A stretch of DNA of 64,000 nt, taken from the NCBI RefSeq assembly GCF_016545825.1, contig NC_052616.1, positions 186,001-250,000 on the forward strand. Reading direction: 5' to 3'. Below the pieces are notes generated by a model. That model had not been told where the DNA came from and ran no database searches. It worked only from the letters and a program-made list of their open reading frames with translations. The translations under genes were made by a program, and so were the position numbers. This DNA comes from Eucalyptus grandis (Eukaryota > Streptophyta > Magnoliopsida > Myrtales > Myrtaceae). Each line of letters starts with the position of its first letter. Position 1 is the first letter of the stretch. Positions 26,210-38,100 of this stretch are shown here, in pieces.

Positions 26210-29200
26210 CGGGCGTGAGAGGTCAAACGTGAACATGGCTGTCAGAACATTAAGCAGAGAGGAGACAGGTTGTACTTCCACCTGTTTGGGGTAGGGTTTG
26301 GTTGGTTATTTTTAGATCCTGGATCCATGGATGTCTCCACCCCAGATGCGCAAAACATGGCAAGTCCTTCAACACCTCTACAATCATCATCGTTGCCTAA
26401 AAATCCTCGGAAAGCCTTTAGCAACGGCATTTGGTTCATATACATCTTTGTCCGGTGAATCCACTTGATGATGCTTCAACATTAGAACGATGCTCTTTAG
26501 CGGAAAAAAAATTAGAATTGTTATTTAGCAGGATGGTCTCCCAAAACAAATCGGAAGCAGGGTCAGACCAGACAGTTGAGGATCTCAAATTACGTTGACT
26601 TTGTGGTATGCCACTTCCATACGTGTGTGCAACTAGCATTATTTTCTTTGACTTTCATTTTGCGAGTCTTGCTAAGTTTTAGCTTCTCCTTCCCATAATA
26701 AAGAAACCCACGCACATACCAAAAATCTGTGTCATGGACCTTTGTCCTGCCAAATATTGCTATGTGTTTACTAAGTTTAAATGCTGAAATGAACACGAGA
26801 ATGTCCGTTTATGTGCTCGTCACAATCGTCATGTGACAATTGGTCATCCCTAAATCTCCTATTAACTTTGAGTTAAATTTCCTAAATGATAAAGAAAACC
26901 CATCATCATCCATACGATATAGGTTTTTTAGCATATTATTTAAATTTATTTGCGAATTCTAAGTAGCCTTTCAGCGCAATCAACTCGATGGCCATGGCCT
27001 TCCTTCATACACTTGACATGATTAGGCATGTCTGTTTCCACCGCACCCCCATCATCTAGCCCAGTGGAGAAACTTTGTAACTAGACCATTAACCCGTGAT
27101 TGGCACTGCAATGGATTTATGGTTTATTTTCACCGTTTTAACTTATATAGATAGAAGATACACAAATTAAATAATAGAGATTATATATTTTCGAAGTTTA
27201 CGTGAAAATATAGTGAATTTAAAGTATATACAGCATGTGATGATATGTTTTTTAATAAAATGATAGTTGTGAAGTCATGCTTTTGTGAGAATATGAGAAT
27301 CTTATGATAATAATAGAAGAAGTATGAAGAATAACTCGATTAATAATAGTTGAAAAAGGAAAATGCAGCTTTATGACTATTATTAATCACCTTCTCCTTG
27401 TAAAAAGAGTTAACTTATCAACCTCTTTTTGTTTAATGAATTAGCGTTTGACCAAATAAAAAATGTATGAATCTCCAGCTAACAAACACAATGAATTAGC
27501 GTTTGACCAATTCTAAAGGTACGTGGGATTATCATCAGCCTTATGTCAATCATATTTTTTTTGCTATTAAATCAGTACATTATCAAATTAAAAAAAAAAA
27601 AAATCTCTGACTGACCACTAGAAGCAGAAAACAAAAGAAAATCAAAGATTTGGAACTTGGGTAACTAAATAAGAGAAAGAATGCATTCAAAATTTAAACA
27701 TCCAATAATCGTCTATGAGCGAGAATTATATAGTTCCTACGTATATTATGTACTCGGAGATTAGACACTAGCTTCCATAGGATGAGCTATGTGAAAATGA
27801 AGGGTTTGCATAACTTCTAAAATAGTTGAAATCTGGAACAAAAGTGAAGAAATTGAGAAATTTCTAAATATGAATTGTATTCAACAACATTATCGTAATA
27901 CTCAGAGAATATAACAAAATTTTCTGATGAAAGACTTAGTAAAAAGAGTTACCAAAAAAAAAAAAAGACTTAGAACTTTCATCAACTGCGAACTTGCACC
28001 ATTAAAATCCATCAAAATTAATGTTCGTTAAAAAAGGGTTAATACATTGAAAAACCCCAAACCGGTACAACTGTGACAAATTTACCCAAAACTATTTTTT
28101 TGACCACCAAAAACCCCAAACTGGTATACTTTTGACAAATTTACCATAAACTGGTACACTTGTGACAAATTTATCCTCTGTTAGTTTTAGTTAAATTTTC
28201 TTGTTAAATTATAAAGTTAAATAACACGTGACAATTGACCGGTATATCAATTTGAGATTTTATACTCTGTTTGTTATAGTTTATAATTTTTGTGATTTTT
28301 TGTGGTATTAATATAATTTTTCGAAAGGTATATTAATTACAAATTTACCAGTTTTGGGTTTTTTGTGGTCAAATAAATTAGTTTTGGGTAAATTTGTCAT
28401 AAATGTACCGGTTTAGGGTTTTTATAGTTAGTCGGGGTAAATTTGTCACATGTGTACCAATTTTGGGTTTTTCATGGTCAAAAAAATAGTTTTGGGTAAA
28501 TTTGTCACAAGTGTACCAGTTTTGGGTTTTTTAAGGTATTAACCCTTAAAAAAAACTAACGGTATTCGATGAACCAAGCCCCAATTCCTAGTTAAAAGTA
28601 AAATAGTGGAAAGTGCTAGAAAGTACTACTTGCAAAGAGAATGATTATTCATTTAGAAATTATCAACCTTAGAGGCAGCTTCATAGAACTCACCTATCAA
28701 AATATTCATAGTTTGCTGCACCAATTTGTAAATCAAGGTTTAATGTCTTTAGCATTGTTCTCCAAATGATATTTGAATAAAACCTCACATTTGCAAGATG
28801 CAAAGGGATTGGTCAAGTGCTTAAAGGTCCCAGTGAAGTCTTTAGTGCACCACTACGCCTAACTTTTGATCCGCCCCCAACGATTTCTTCCTTTCCAAGA
28901 GGTAGAGAGTGCGAATATGCAGTCGAACGAGAGAGAACAATCGAGGATCAATAGCACCATTCACCACTTAGCCTCCAAGAAGGCACCCCGAAACACTTGA
29001 TCTCATTCATAAATTCCAACTTCTTCGAATTTGGAGTTGATTAAATGTGCTCCACCATTTGCCACGCGCAGGTGACACATTCCTGTCTCTTAAAATACAC
29101 GCCTGTCTGATAAATTTGCAATGGCTGAAGTTCCTCACTTTTGGAGGAGATCATCTCCACAGTAACTCCACCTATCTAAGGAAAGAACCCTCCCCACAAA

Positions 29201-29777
29201 GGAACTCACAAGAACGAACACATGCCTGCTTCTGTGGTTTGCAACCAATATGCAACGCAAAGATAGTCAGATGCTAGTTCAGCACATTGATCGGGCAGTT
29301 ATCTGCTTCCACAGGAAAAGCTTATGGCCACGGACTTGGCGGTTCCCATCTCTTTTTTATCATAAATAGAATGAAATACCAACGTTTCCGGCTTGCACAT
29401 TTGAAGTATTCCCATCTGATTAGACCGGCTTCCAGTCTCAACAGCTTAGCCAATATCAGGTCAAAGAAAAGATTGCCAATCGAAAATAAAAATCCAGTCG
29501 AGCAACTATGTTGCTAGGAGGATCAGATGAATGGTATAGCTTATTACTAAAGATAGCCCTTCCTGGTTACATCAGTGCAACAAGACTAGATCATTTCTGG
29601 TGCTTCGAATTTACAAAAGCCAATAGTTTACAGATATTGGTGGGGATTATAATAAGAAACACTTGAAGAACGTAACAGGAAATAGCTCTGGTCTAAGGTT
29701 GTTGATGCCGACATGTGCTCTGCACATTCCAATTGCAGAAACAGAGAATACCGCACCTCTTGCCAGCAACCACCATT
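26210..29777. other. Intergenic, mobile-element remnant, no gene recognised
   Basis: AT-rich spacer upstream of the pyrophosphatase gene and downstream of CURT1B. It contains the inverted-repeat element at 28036-28545. Two plus-strand frames at 29047-29517 have no recognisable domain. Confidence 0.5.
28036..28545. mobile_element. Non-autonomous DNA transposon with ~130-bp TIRs
   Basis: The left end (GGGTTAATACATTGAAAAAC...) and the reverse complement of the right end (GGGTTAATACCTTAAAAAAC...) match over about 130 bases. Both arms are built from a repeated unit of roughly 50-60 bases carrying GGTACACTTGTGACAAATTT and a TTTGACCA-type word. An 8-base TTAAAAAA lies on both sides (28028-28035 and 28546-28553), a candidate target-site duplication, though A-richness weakens it. 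The core is AT-rich with no coding capacity. It could be MULE-like or hAT-like. Confidence 0.8.
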
Positions 29778-31083
29778 TCAGCTGCTTCCAGTAACCTCAC
29801 CATATATGTCCTTGATTTTCCTAAGTAGAGCTTCCCTGAAATGTCATTGACCTGATGTCAGGTCTGAGATGTCTGGAGAGGCTTACGTTCCCAAGATCAA
29901 AACTGCAGGATGTCTTGAGAGTTTTAGAGCGAAAATTTTGAAACCAAATTTTGCGACTTACCTATCTGGTTTGAAAACAAGGTTCTTGTACGCAAACCAC
30001 TGCAAAAGTAGATACAAAAAGGCAATCTGAGATGAGAATTACGGATTAATCACACTGATGGCTGCGCATTACAAGATGTATAATGTATAAACTGAGAAGC
30101 GTGCAGTAACTCAGTTGATCGAGGATGAAGAGGGTATGTAGTAGAATTCATGCAAATGGTATGTATCCACACGTTCACCTGATGGCATAAGCTCTTAAAC
30201 CGCTTTTAGACAGAAGCATGGCAATCATAAACTGTTCATAACCAGGGTAGTTAACTGCTTTTTGGGGAGGGGGGAAGACTAATGAAGCAGATTTTGGAAG
30301 CCTGATGAACTCACCCCAGTATATCCAATTCCCACCAGCTCAAGAGCGCCAGGAATCAGGGGAAGCCTATCGATCGCCTGAAACCAAAATGAATTGATCC
30401 CCGCCACGTGCTCAGTCAGCGGTACCAATGACCATCTTTTTTCTCCTTCTGTAGTGAAGAAAAGTGAAAACAAAGAGAAACCGAGAGCCTCACCGAGATC
30501 ATTCCGGTAGAGCCCCAGAGGGCAACCACACCAGCGACCGCCAGCGAACTGACGGCGTACTTATCTTCCACTTTGTCCCACTGTTTGTTTGGACAAAGAA
30601 AAATACCGACCAATCAATCAACTACCAAAATTTAACTTTCTCCTGCGACGAGAGCACAAAAATAACAACGGCGGGTATGGAGTGGAAGAATTACAGCTTC
30701 TTTGGCGGATTTGAAGATCTCAGGGAGCTCGGCGGCGGCGACTTCGGCAGGAGCCTCACCGGTAGCCATAGCCGCCACATTGCGCGCAATCTTACGACCT
30801 GAAGAAGAAACGCGTTGTACAGCAAAGTAGAAGAGAAGGAGGGGGGGTCAGTGACAGCGAGTAGAGCAGAGCAGAGTAGAGTAGAAACAGAGAGAGAGAC
30901 ATGGGGGAAGGTCATACAATAAGCGGAAGCAGAAGAGAGAGGGGGAGAGTGGAGAGCAGGGGGAGGGGGGAGGGAGGTGAGGAGGGTCTGGCTCTTCTGG
31001 GGCTGAGCTTGACGAGGGGCCTTGCCGTCCACCACAAGCGTCGACAGTGCGGAGGAGGACGAGGCGGTGCTGGTGGACGCCAT
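29778..31083 (-). CDS. CURT1B: CURVATURE THYLAKOID 1B (PSI-P/TMP14) protein, 6 exons
   Basis: Small thylakoid membrane protein that oligomerises at grana margins and bends the membrane. Exons on the minus strand: 31083-30918, 30798-30695, 30580-30494, 30377-30315, 29999-29962, 29835-29778. Joined length is 171 residues (Arabidopsis At2g46820 about 174, from memory). Residues 1-60 are a Ser/Pro/Ala-rich plastid transit peptide. Next come AYCRKIARNVAAMATGEAP around the likely cleavage region, the acidic ELPEIFKSAKEAWDKVEDKY helix, and two hydrophobic segments (SSLAVAGVVALWGSTGMIS; ALELVGIGYTGWFAYKNLVF) joined by AIDRLPLIPG. The C-terminal helix is REALLRKIKDIYGEV. All introns are GT-AG. I chose ATG 31083 because it begins the family-like transit peptide; the in-frame extension upstream looks unlike it. 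It is divergent from the DUF4228 gene. Confidence 0.95.
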
Positions 31084-32214
31084 GTTTCTTTTGCCAAGAG
31101 CCAAACTCCGCCCCCCCTGGTCACAAAGAAGCACAAGCAAGCAAGCAAGAGAGAGAGAAGGGGTCGACGTTATGTGTTTGCGGGGAAGGGAGAGAGCCAC
31201 TCGTTGCCGTTGCTATGGTGTGGATATTGTTTGCTGACATGGCTGCACCACAGCCTTTTCTCACCTCCTCCCGGTGGATAGCTTTTCATTTCTGAGCAAC
31301 AGTCCATCCGACTTCCACAAAACAGGGCACCTCCCAAATATCTTCCCTCATCCCCGCCTTCCATCGCAACCTTCGCACCCAATCATTTCCATCACGGAAT
31401 CAAAGTTTTACTTTTGGATTTCCGTTTTACGCCTTCTGGCCCGTGACCATTCCATCAAACTGTAGTCTGACCCAACCTTTTCAAGAGGCGGAACAAAATT
31501 ATGATATCTTCTAACCTTTTTCTCTTCCTTGGATAAATCAACAAATAGAATAGGGAACAGGAAAGTGCCGGGGATTCATCCCATACGTCCAAATTTTTGT
31601 GACCGATGCGTCCAAATTTGGATCCTTTAATGCGTTTGCGATGAGTTTAGAGGATGGGCCCAACGATATCATGATGCTCTTCTTTTCAGGCAAGTGAAGA
31701 ACCGAAAGGAATGAACGGAATGATGGTCCGCATTGACAACGGGGATAGTCACCTATTTCTTCCCCACTTCTCCAGCCCCTTTTCTTTTTACCGTTGTCTC
31801 TTGTTTTCTTTCGCCCCGTGCAAATATTCTTTTTTCTATTCTATATGGCATGTGATTTTACGCCCCATGGCAAGAGAATCTTGAGTAATCGGAGTAAAAA
31901 CAACGGCATAAAGCCCTTTTCAAATGTCAACTAAACAATAATTAGGGATGATTAAGGCCAAGACCAGGAATATCAAGCAGTGCCCGGGGGTCATCATCAT
32001 CACAAAATCCCGGTTTATATATACATAGTTACAGAGAAGAGAACTTGCGTGTCTTTTGGAATCGCTGTCATGGAAAGGAGAGGCCACGGGCAGCAGCGAG
32101 CTGAGCCAACACGTATACATCCTTCAATAAATGATCTCCGACTTCTATCCATCTAGGACGTGAGATTCATCTGCTGCAAGCACAAGAAGTAGCTTACTTA
32201 GCTTGATCCGCAAC
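31084..32214. promoter_or_regulatory. Divergent promoter region between CURT1B and the DUF4228 gene
   Basis: About 1.1 kb separates two start codons facing away from each other. A TATA-like TTTATATATACAT (32014-32026) lies about 190 bases before the DUF4228 ATG. Plus-strand frames at 30901-31295 overlap the CURT1B first exon and its leader and look like shadows. Confidence 0.45.
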
Positions 32215-32739
32215 ATGGGCAATTGCCTTTCTAGTAAAGGGTTTCGGCAGGCCGAACAAATCGTAGAAGTGGCGACGACTGCCAGTGGCATCATGCAGTT
32301 CAAGGCACCCATCACACCCCAATGCATCACCAATGAATTCCCTGGTCATGCCATCTTCCGGAGCAGTGACCCTTTCTCAGGCCCTCTTCTTCACAACGAA
32401 GAGCTTCATCCTGGAGAATTGTACTACTTGCTCCCACTTCAGCCATTCAGAGGATCCATATCAGCCACATCTCGACCCAGCTACCGCATTTCCCTCGATC
32501 ATCAGGGAATGATGCCCGGAAAGGCAGCCCCCGAGGTGCTTCCTAGATACAACAGCGCTGGGGTGTGGAAGGTGAAGTTGCTCATAAGCCCTGAGCAGTT
32601 AACCGAGATACTGTCTCAGGAGGCTCACACGGAGGCACTGATTGAGAGTCTCCGAACCGTGGCCAAGTCTGGCCACGTTGCTGGTAATGGAGCATCTTCC
32701 GTGGCTGATTCAGAGTACTGCAGCCTCTCCCAGAGTTAA
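32215..32739 (+). CDS. DUF4228 (PADRE-domain) protein, N-myristoylated type, intronless
   Basis: Plant-specific family of about 150-200 residues, many members induced by stress; molecular role unknown. The 174-residue protein starts MGNCLSSKGF: Gly2 fits N-myristoylation and Cys4 fits palmitoylation, so plasma-membrane attachment is likely. The domain follows, with VEVATTASGIMQFKAPI, a short loop, and LLHNEELHPGELYYLLPL, which is the family's hallmark LxPGxLYFLLP-like block. A middle block VWKVKLLISPEQLTEILSQ and a low-complexity Ser/Ala tail complete it. The frame is open 12 bases further upstream only from TTG, so ATG 32215 is the start. No intron is needed. It is divergent from CURT1B. Confidence 0.9.
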   Translation: MGNCLSSKGFRQAEQIVEVATTASGIMQFKAPITPQCITNEFPGHAIFRSSDPFSGPLLHNEELHPGELYYLLPLQPFRGSISATSRPSYRISLDHQGMMPGKAAPEVLPRYNSAGVWKVKLLISPEQLTEILSQEAHTEALIESLRTVAKSGHVAGNGASSVADSEYCSLSQS

Positions 32740-35128
32740 ATGGCGTCCTCCGTGTATTTATCTTTTCTTCTTATGTTTGTTTGCTCTTCTTCATGATGCG
32801 CTCCTCGAAGTAGTCCATCTTTCAATATGACTGCAGTCAGTGTAGGTAACTTATGTATCTACCAAATTTACTAATTAGATAAATTTCTCTTTGGATATTG
32901 GAGATGTCCAGAGGGCTATATCTCTTTCATAGACCTAGATTGAAGAGAATACCCAGCTGAATCATAGTCCAATACTTAATATTATACATTCTGCTCCAGC
33001 TAAGAAGTCCATAAATCTCCCGTTGCACGGTTTGGGAGCTACATAAGATAAAGATTTATACGTCTTGTTAGCCAGGTAAGTTTTATGGTGGAGCATTACC
33101 AGATTAAATTGAACACCCCCATTGAAGAAGCTGAAAGTTAAATTGAATCTAGTATACTTCTACAATATCCCTTAAACATGAGAAGGGTTGTATGTCTAAG
33201 ATGGGTTGTTGCAGAGTCAATCTTGACTACTAGAACTATTGACTAGAACTAATAAAATACGTTCTGTGGCTTAAATCAAATGATAGAGAGAGTCGTTAGA
33301 CAATGGTGCTGTCAGCAGTAAGTCGATTACTGTCAGTGGTTTTGACCCAAAAATATACTAATATCAGCAGCAAGGATTTATTTTGAAGCCTATGCAAGGA
33401 TGATGGGAAAAGTACCAAAAAAACTCTAAACCTATAGCATTGATATTAATTCACTCTTAAATCTTTCAATTGAATTAATTCAATCCTAAATCTTTTCACA
33501 TTGATATCAGTTCAATCCATCCGACTAAATTAAATCAGCCGGCACTAACATGGACATTAGCCAGACGGCCAACGCTAATTTGACAATTTTTAATAATTTT
33601 TTTTAATTTTTTTCAAAAAAAATTATTCTTTTCCTTTTTTTTTTTTCTTTTCTTTTTTCTCTCCTTCCTCCTTGAATGCCTTGCAATGGCCGATAAGCCT
33701 CCGGTAAGGCATGCCAACCATGCATCGGCCACTGAACAAGGGCCTAGCCAACTAACTAGGGTTGCGACCCTCACCCAACCTCATCCACAGCTAGCAAGGC
33801 CATGGAGGCCTTCGCCCAAGCCTTGGTGAACATCACCATGGCCTCACCAACCACAGGCAAGGCCGCACTGGACTGCAACTTTGGGTGAGGCAGCAAAGCC
33901 CTCGCCCAGCGACCAGCGAGCCACCAAAAGCTAGTGGGCCATTGCTGGAGAAGAAGGTTAAGAGGAAGAAAAGGAAAAATGAAAAAATTAATTAAAAATT
34001 CAAAAATAAAAAATTATACAAAAATTATCATGTCAGTGTTCATTGGCCAGCCAACATCCATGTCCACTCCAGAACTTGGCCGGATGGACTGAATTGATAA
34101 CAATGTAAAAAGAATTAAGACTAAATTAAATCAATTGAAAGATTGGACTAAATTGGTACTAATGTTATAAGTTTAAGACTTTTTTTATTCTTTTTCCCAA
34201 GGATGATCGTAAGTTGGATAGTATCGCTGTTCTAACTGTTGCTCTTCCAGGATCAACGATCATCCTCATCCAAACTGAACAGATCTATCTAGGTCAACTT
34301 ATACTGGACTAAGATGCTTGACATACAGATAAATTCACAGCAGCTGGTGACTGAGCTCTTCTGCTCTAGCTTATTTTGTGCATGAAAGCGAAAAAAATGC
34401 TTGAAAGTAAGTTCGTATTTTGCTTCTATATACCCAGGGTATCCAAGACCATATGCTACTCATAAATCCTCACCGGATGTGGCCCCACAAAAGCGAGTCT
34501 CCTAACAAGCAAGGCCCAAAGTTCACCTTCATAAGCTTTCCTATTAAACAGAACGTCGGGAAAAAAAAAAATCACTTGCTCCGACAATGAAGAAGAACCG
34601 GGCAGTGTCCTTAATTATGTTAGCTCCAAAGCGTCTTTAACCACTGCCGTTGGCTTTACAGAAACCTGTCTCCAAACAGGAGAGAAAATGCCACGTTGCT
34701 ACTCATGTCGGCAGTAGGATCACAGAATCAAGTTATTCGCAATGATCAACAGCCATTAGAAATCCTAAGATATAAGTAGAAGGCCCTCCATGAGGGCACC
34801 AATTGCACATTTACTAGACACTGTCAGACAAGGCGATATTATTATTATACAAATCAGTTAAAAATAGAAAATTAAATTAAAAGAAGAGCCAAAACGAGAG
34901 ACTGAAACATAAAAGAAATTTAAGAATCGAGATAATATTCAGCAAAGGTTCAATTTCCTTCACTAAAGATGGCTTAAAACCCCGCCACAGACACAGGCCG
35001 CCATGTCCTCCACACTCCTTTTTTTATGTGGAATGCCAGTGCTCAAGATTAAATGCGCACAGGGTGAGGACGGATAAAAGCTTTAGCAACTGTATCCGAC
35101 GGGAAGTTTGGTCTGACTTCTGTCTCAC
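32740..35128. other. Spacer holding a Mutator-like element; otherwise no gene
   Basis: 3' flanks of the DUF4228 and CIPK9 genes face each other here. The only structure I can support is the TIR element at 33405-34198. Confidence 0.6.
33405..34198. mobile_element. Non-autonomous Mutator-like element with 9-bp TSD
   Basis: The ends are long imperfect inverted repeats (about 120 bases): the left arm begins GGGAAAAGTACC and includes AATCTTTCAATTGAATTAA; the right arm read in reverse begins GGGAAAAAGAAT and includes AATCTTTCAATTGATTTAA. The exact 9-base AAGGATGAT stands on both sides (33396-33404 and 34199-34207); 9-base duplications are the mark of Mutator-like transposases. The 794-base element has a GC-richer core (about 33670-33950) with no long reading frame and no transposase. 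Confidence 0.88.
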
Positions 35129-38100
35129 CTAAACAGAGGGTACCAAGAAAGAGTCAAGTTCTTTGATCCCAACATTTGCGCAGGAAGGGGAGAGAGAGAG
35201 AGAGAGAGACCTTTTTTCAGCATTTCCGTCAGGTTGCCAAACTATATCCTTCAAGCCCGACGAGAAGCTGTTATAGAACTGCCACATGGCGCATTACTCA
35301 GCATACAAAATACTATACATCTCCACCCATAAAAATTTATTCGTCTAATTTGTTGAATAGCAGAAGAAGTGTCTCACTTAAAACTACTGACTATGGCTCA
35401 AATGTAAGAACTGATATTCTTATCAGGGATGCATAACATTCGAAAGACTCCTCACCTCCTGAATATCATATTCAAAATCTATTAAAATTATAGTAACTGG
35501 ACCACCATCTCATCATCAAATCATCATCAGAGATGGAATTTTTGGAGCATTTTTAAAAGGCTTGTTTTGGAAAATCAATTTACTATAGTATATTAACTCA
35601 GAGATAAACTCGACTCCTCATTTATGAGGATAGAATAATGATAACAAAGCTTCCTTGAAATTTTATGAAAAGGGAGTAGATAATAGATTTTCAGAATTAT
35701 AAGAAAATACCTTCATGGAAACCCAACTACTACTAAATTACCTCGATCATGGATCAGTTGGTCCACCCATAAAAACAGACGCCCAAAATAAGATCGAAGA
35801 AAGAAAAGTCAGGATCTGTTTGGACGACTGTTGAACCACTTTATAGAAAATATGCTCTTCTGAAAATTTTCTTTCGCAAAAGTAAACTCAAAAGTTATTT
35901 CAAGACATGTGAGAACTTATAGTGGGATTACTCCAGTCAAATTAAAAGTTCGCAATGAAAACCTATAGAGGCACAAAAACTAATTTCATATTTCTGTTTG
36001 ACTTTATTTAGGATAAAATGTGTGTCCAAATAGATATGATCAGCTGTTTACTTCGATATGTTTTGAAAACAAACCGAATCGAAAAATAAGTACTTGCCTT
36101 ATGAAACTCCAACGTGTCACCACCAGTTTTACGGAGCTCAACCATGTGGAGTGAAGGTGCCACCTCAAAAACCTGGAAGTGAAGAAGAAACCATTTCTTT
36201 AATTTATAAAAAATAATGCAAAAGATACTACAATGGAAACTATTGGCTAGTCTAAATTGAGCCTAAAATATTAGAAGAAGATGGATTACAATGGTCCTTC
36301 CTAGTTAATGACAGAATACACTAAAAGGCAGAGCCTGCATGAGGTACACCGCCATAGCCACTGAGCTTTATAAAGCTAGAATCTCAATGAATCAGAGCAC
36401 AGTTTGAGATTACAATAGTCGCTCAAAAATCTACTCCATCCATTATCTATATGAAGTAGTAAACACCCTGCCCTTCTTGAAACCATAAGTGATTAACAAT
36501 TATGCTACACCACACTTATGAAACCAAGTCAAGCAGCTCCATAACCATATTAAATGAGGGTGAGCAAAAGAGTTGGTTCCTTTATTACATTTACTTTGAT
36601 AATCTGTCAGCAGGGGCGAGGGCCCCTCCTGTGAGGATTTCCACCTAGCTGTTACTTACCCTACCTCCTTTGTTATGATAATTCACCAACTTGGTTCTTT
36701 TAGGGTATTATCTCCCATGGTTCTGTATCCAAAAGTCTCGACATTTTTTCTTTACTTGTTATTAGAAGACCATACCTCTGTAGCCACAGAAAGGTGGCCT
36801 TTTCTTCCAGTTTTATCACCCCGCAGTTTCATCTGCAATCATTTGGAAATTAACAATCAGCAACATTATGAAAAATGAAGTACCACAAACATGGAAAATT
36901 GCAAGACAGTCTTTGCCAAGTGATATTGCCTTGTAATCTCTTTTATGAACATTAAAGCCCAAAGGCTTTGCAGTTTCCTCGATTTTACACATGATTTCAT
37001 TTGCGGGGTGCTGAGAAGTAAATCGGGTTTCTCGCTTCACAAGGCCCTACATCAGCATACCCAGGCAAAAAGAGAGTTAAACCAAAATCATCCAGCCCAG
37101 TAAACAATTATGGAAACTTCAGTCAATGTTGAAAACTGAGCAGACCAACATCAGACTTTCTATTCAAGAATCAAGCTTGTACCATTTTTCTTTTTTTTAG
37201 CTTCACTAGTCTATAGAATGCATCCTTCCTCATTCTCAACTCAAGAATACACAACCTTCCCTTCCCTCAAGACTACATAGAATGTCCATCGCATATCATG
37301 CTTGTGAAATAAGTTGACAAACAGTTTCTATGGACACAACGAAGCAGAGGTCCATACAACAATACCACTGCAGACTCCTCAAAAAATCAAAAAACAAGTG
37401 CCGCAACAGTCATCTCCGTAAGTCAGGTCAAGACCCACTCAGTGATGGGCACAAACTCAAGACAATATTCAACATGTGTCATGAGGCATAAGCTCCAGCT
37501 CACTCATCCCCCATTCAGTGACATCTTCAATCCACACCGTTAGAAATGAATGCTTTACTGGATATAATTTCATCTATGAAGAGGTCCATAACACAAGTAG
37601 TTTATAGAAATGAACTATGCAATTTAGCAGTTTGAGGCAATACCATTAACACATACCATCTGCTTCTCAAATAAACTTTCGAGATTGAATCCTTGCGACC
37701 TAGAAATAAGCTCAAATGCATTCATGGATTCAGGCCTCTCTTTCCTCTCCGTTACAAGGTGTTCCTGGGGAAGAAAAGTGATGATCAAATGGAGGTTGCC
37801 CTCGTAATCTTGTTTAGACAATCCCTTGTTGTACAAAACGACATGCTACAAAATAATGGATTCATGCAAGATTTGGCGATAATAATGTCAGAAAATTTTT
37901 AAAGGGTAGGTGACGATACAAAGAGAAACGAATCACATTGAAAAGACATCCACTAGCATGATAATAAAGTCAGTGAAGTATAGATAGATGAAATAAAATA
38001 TTCCTCACCTGTGAATCATTGAAAGCAGCATCAATGTCGTCAAGATTTACCTCCTCTTCATGCTCAAAGTGAGGTGGCCTGTAACCCTTCTTGAACCATT

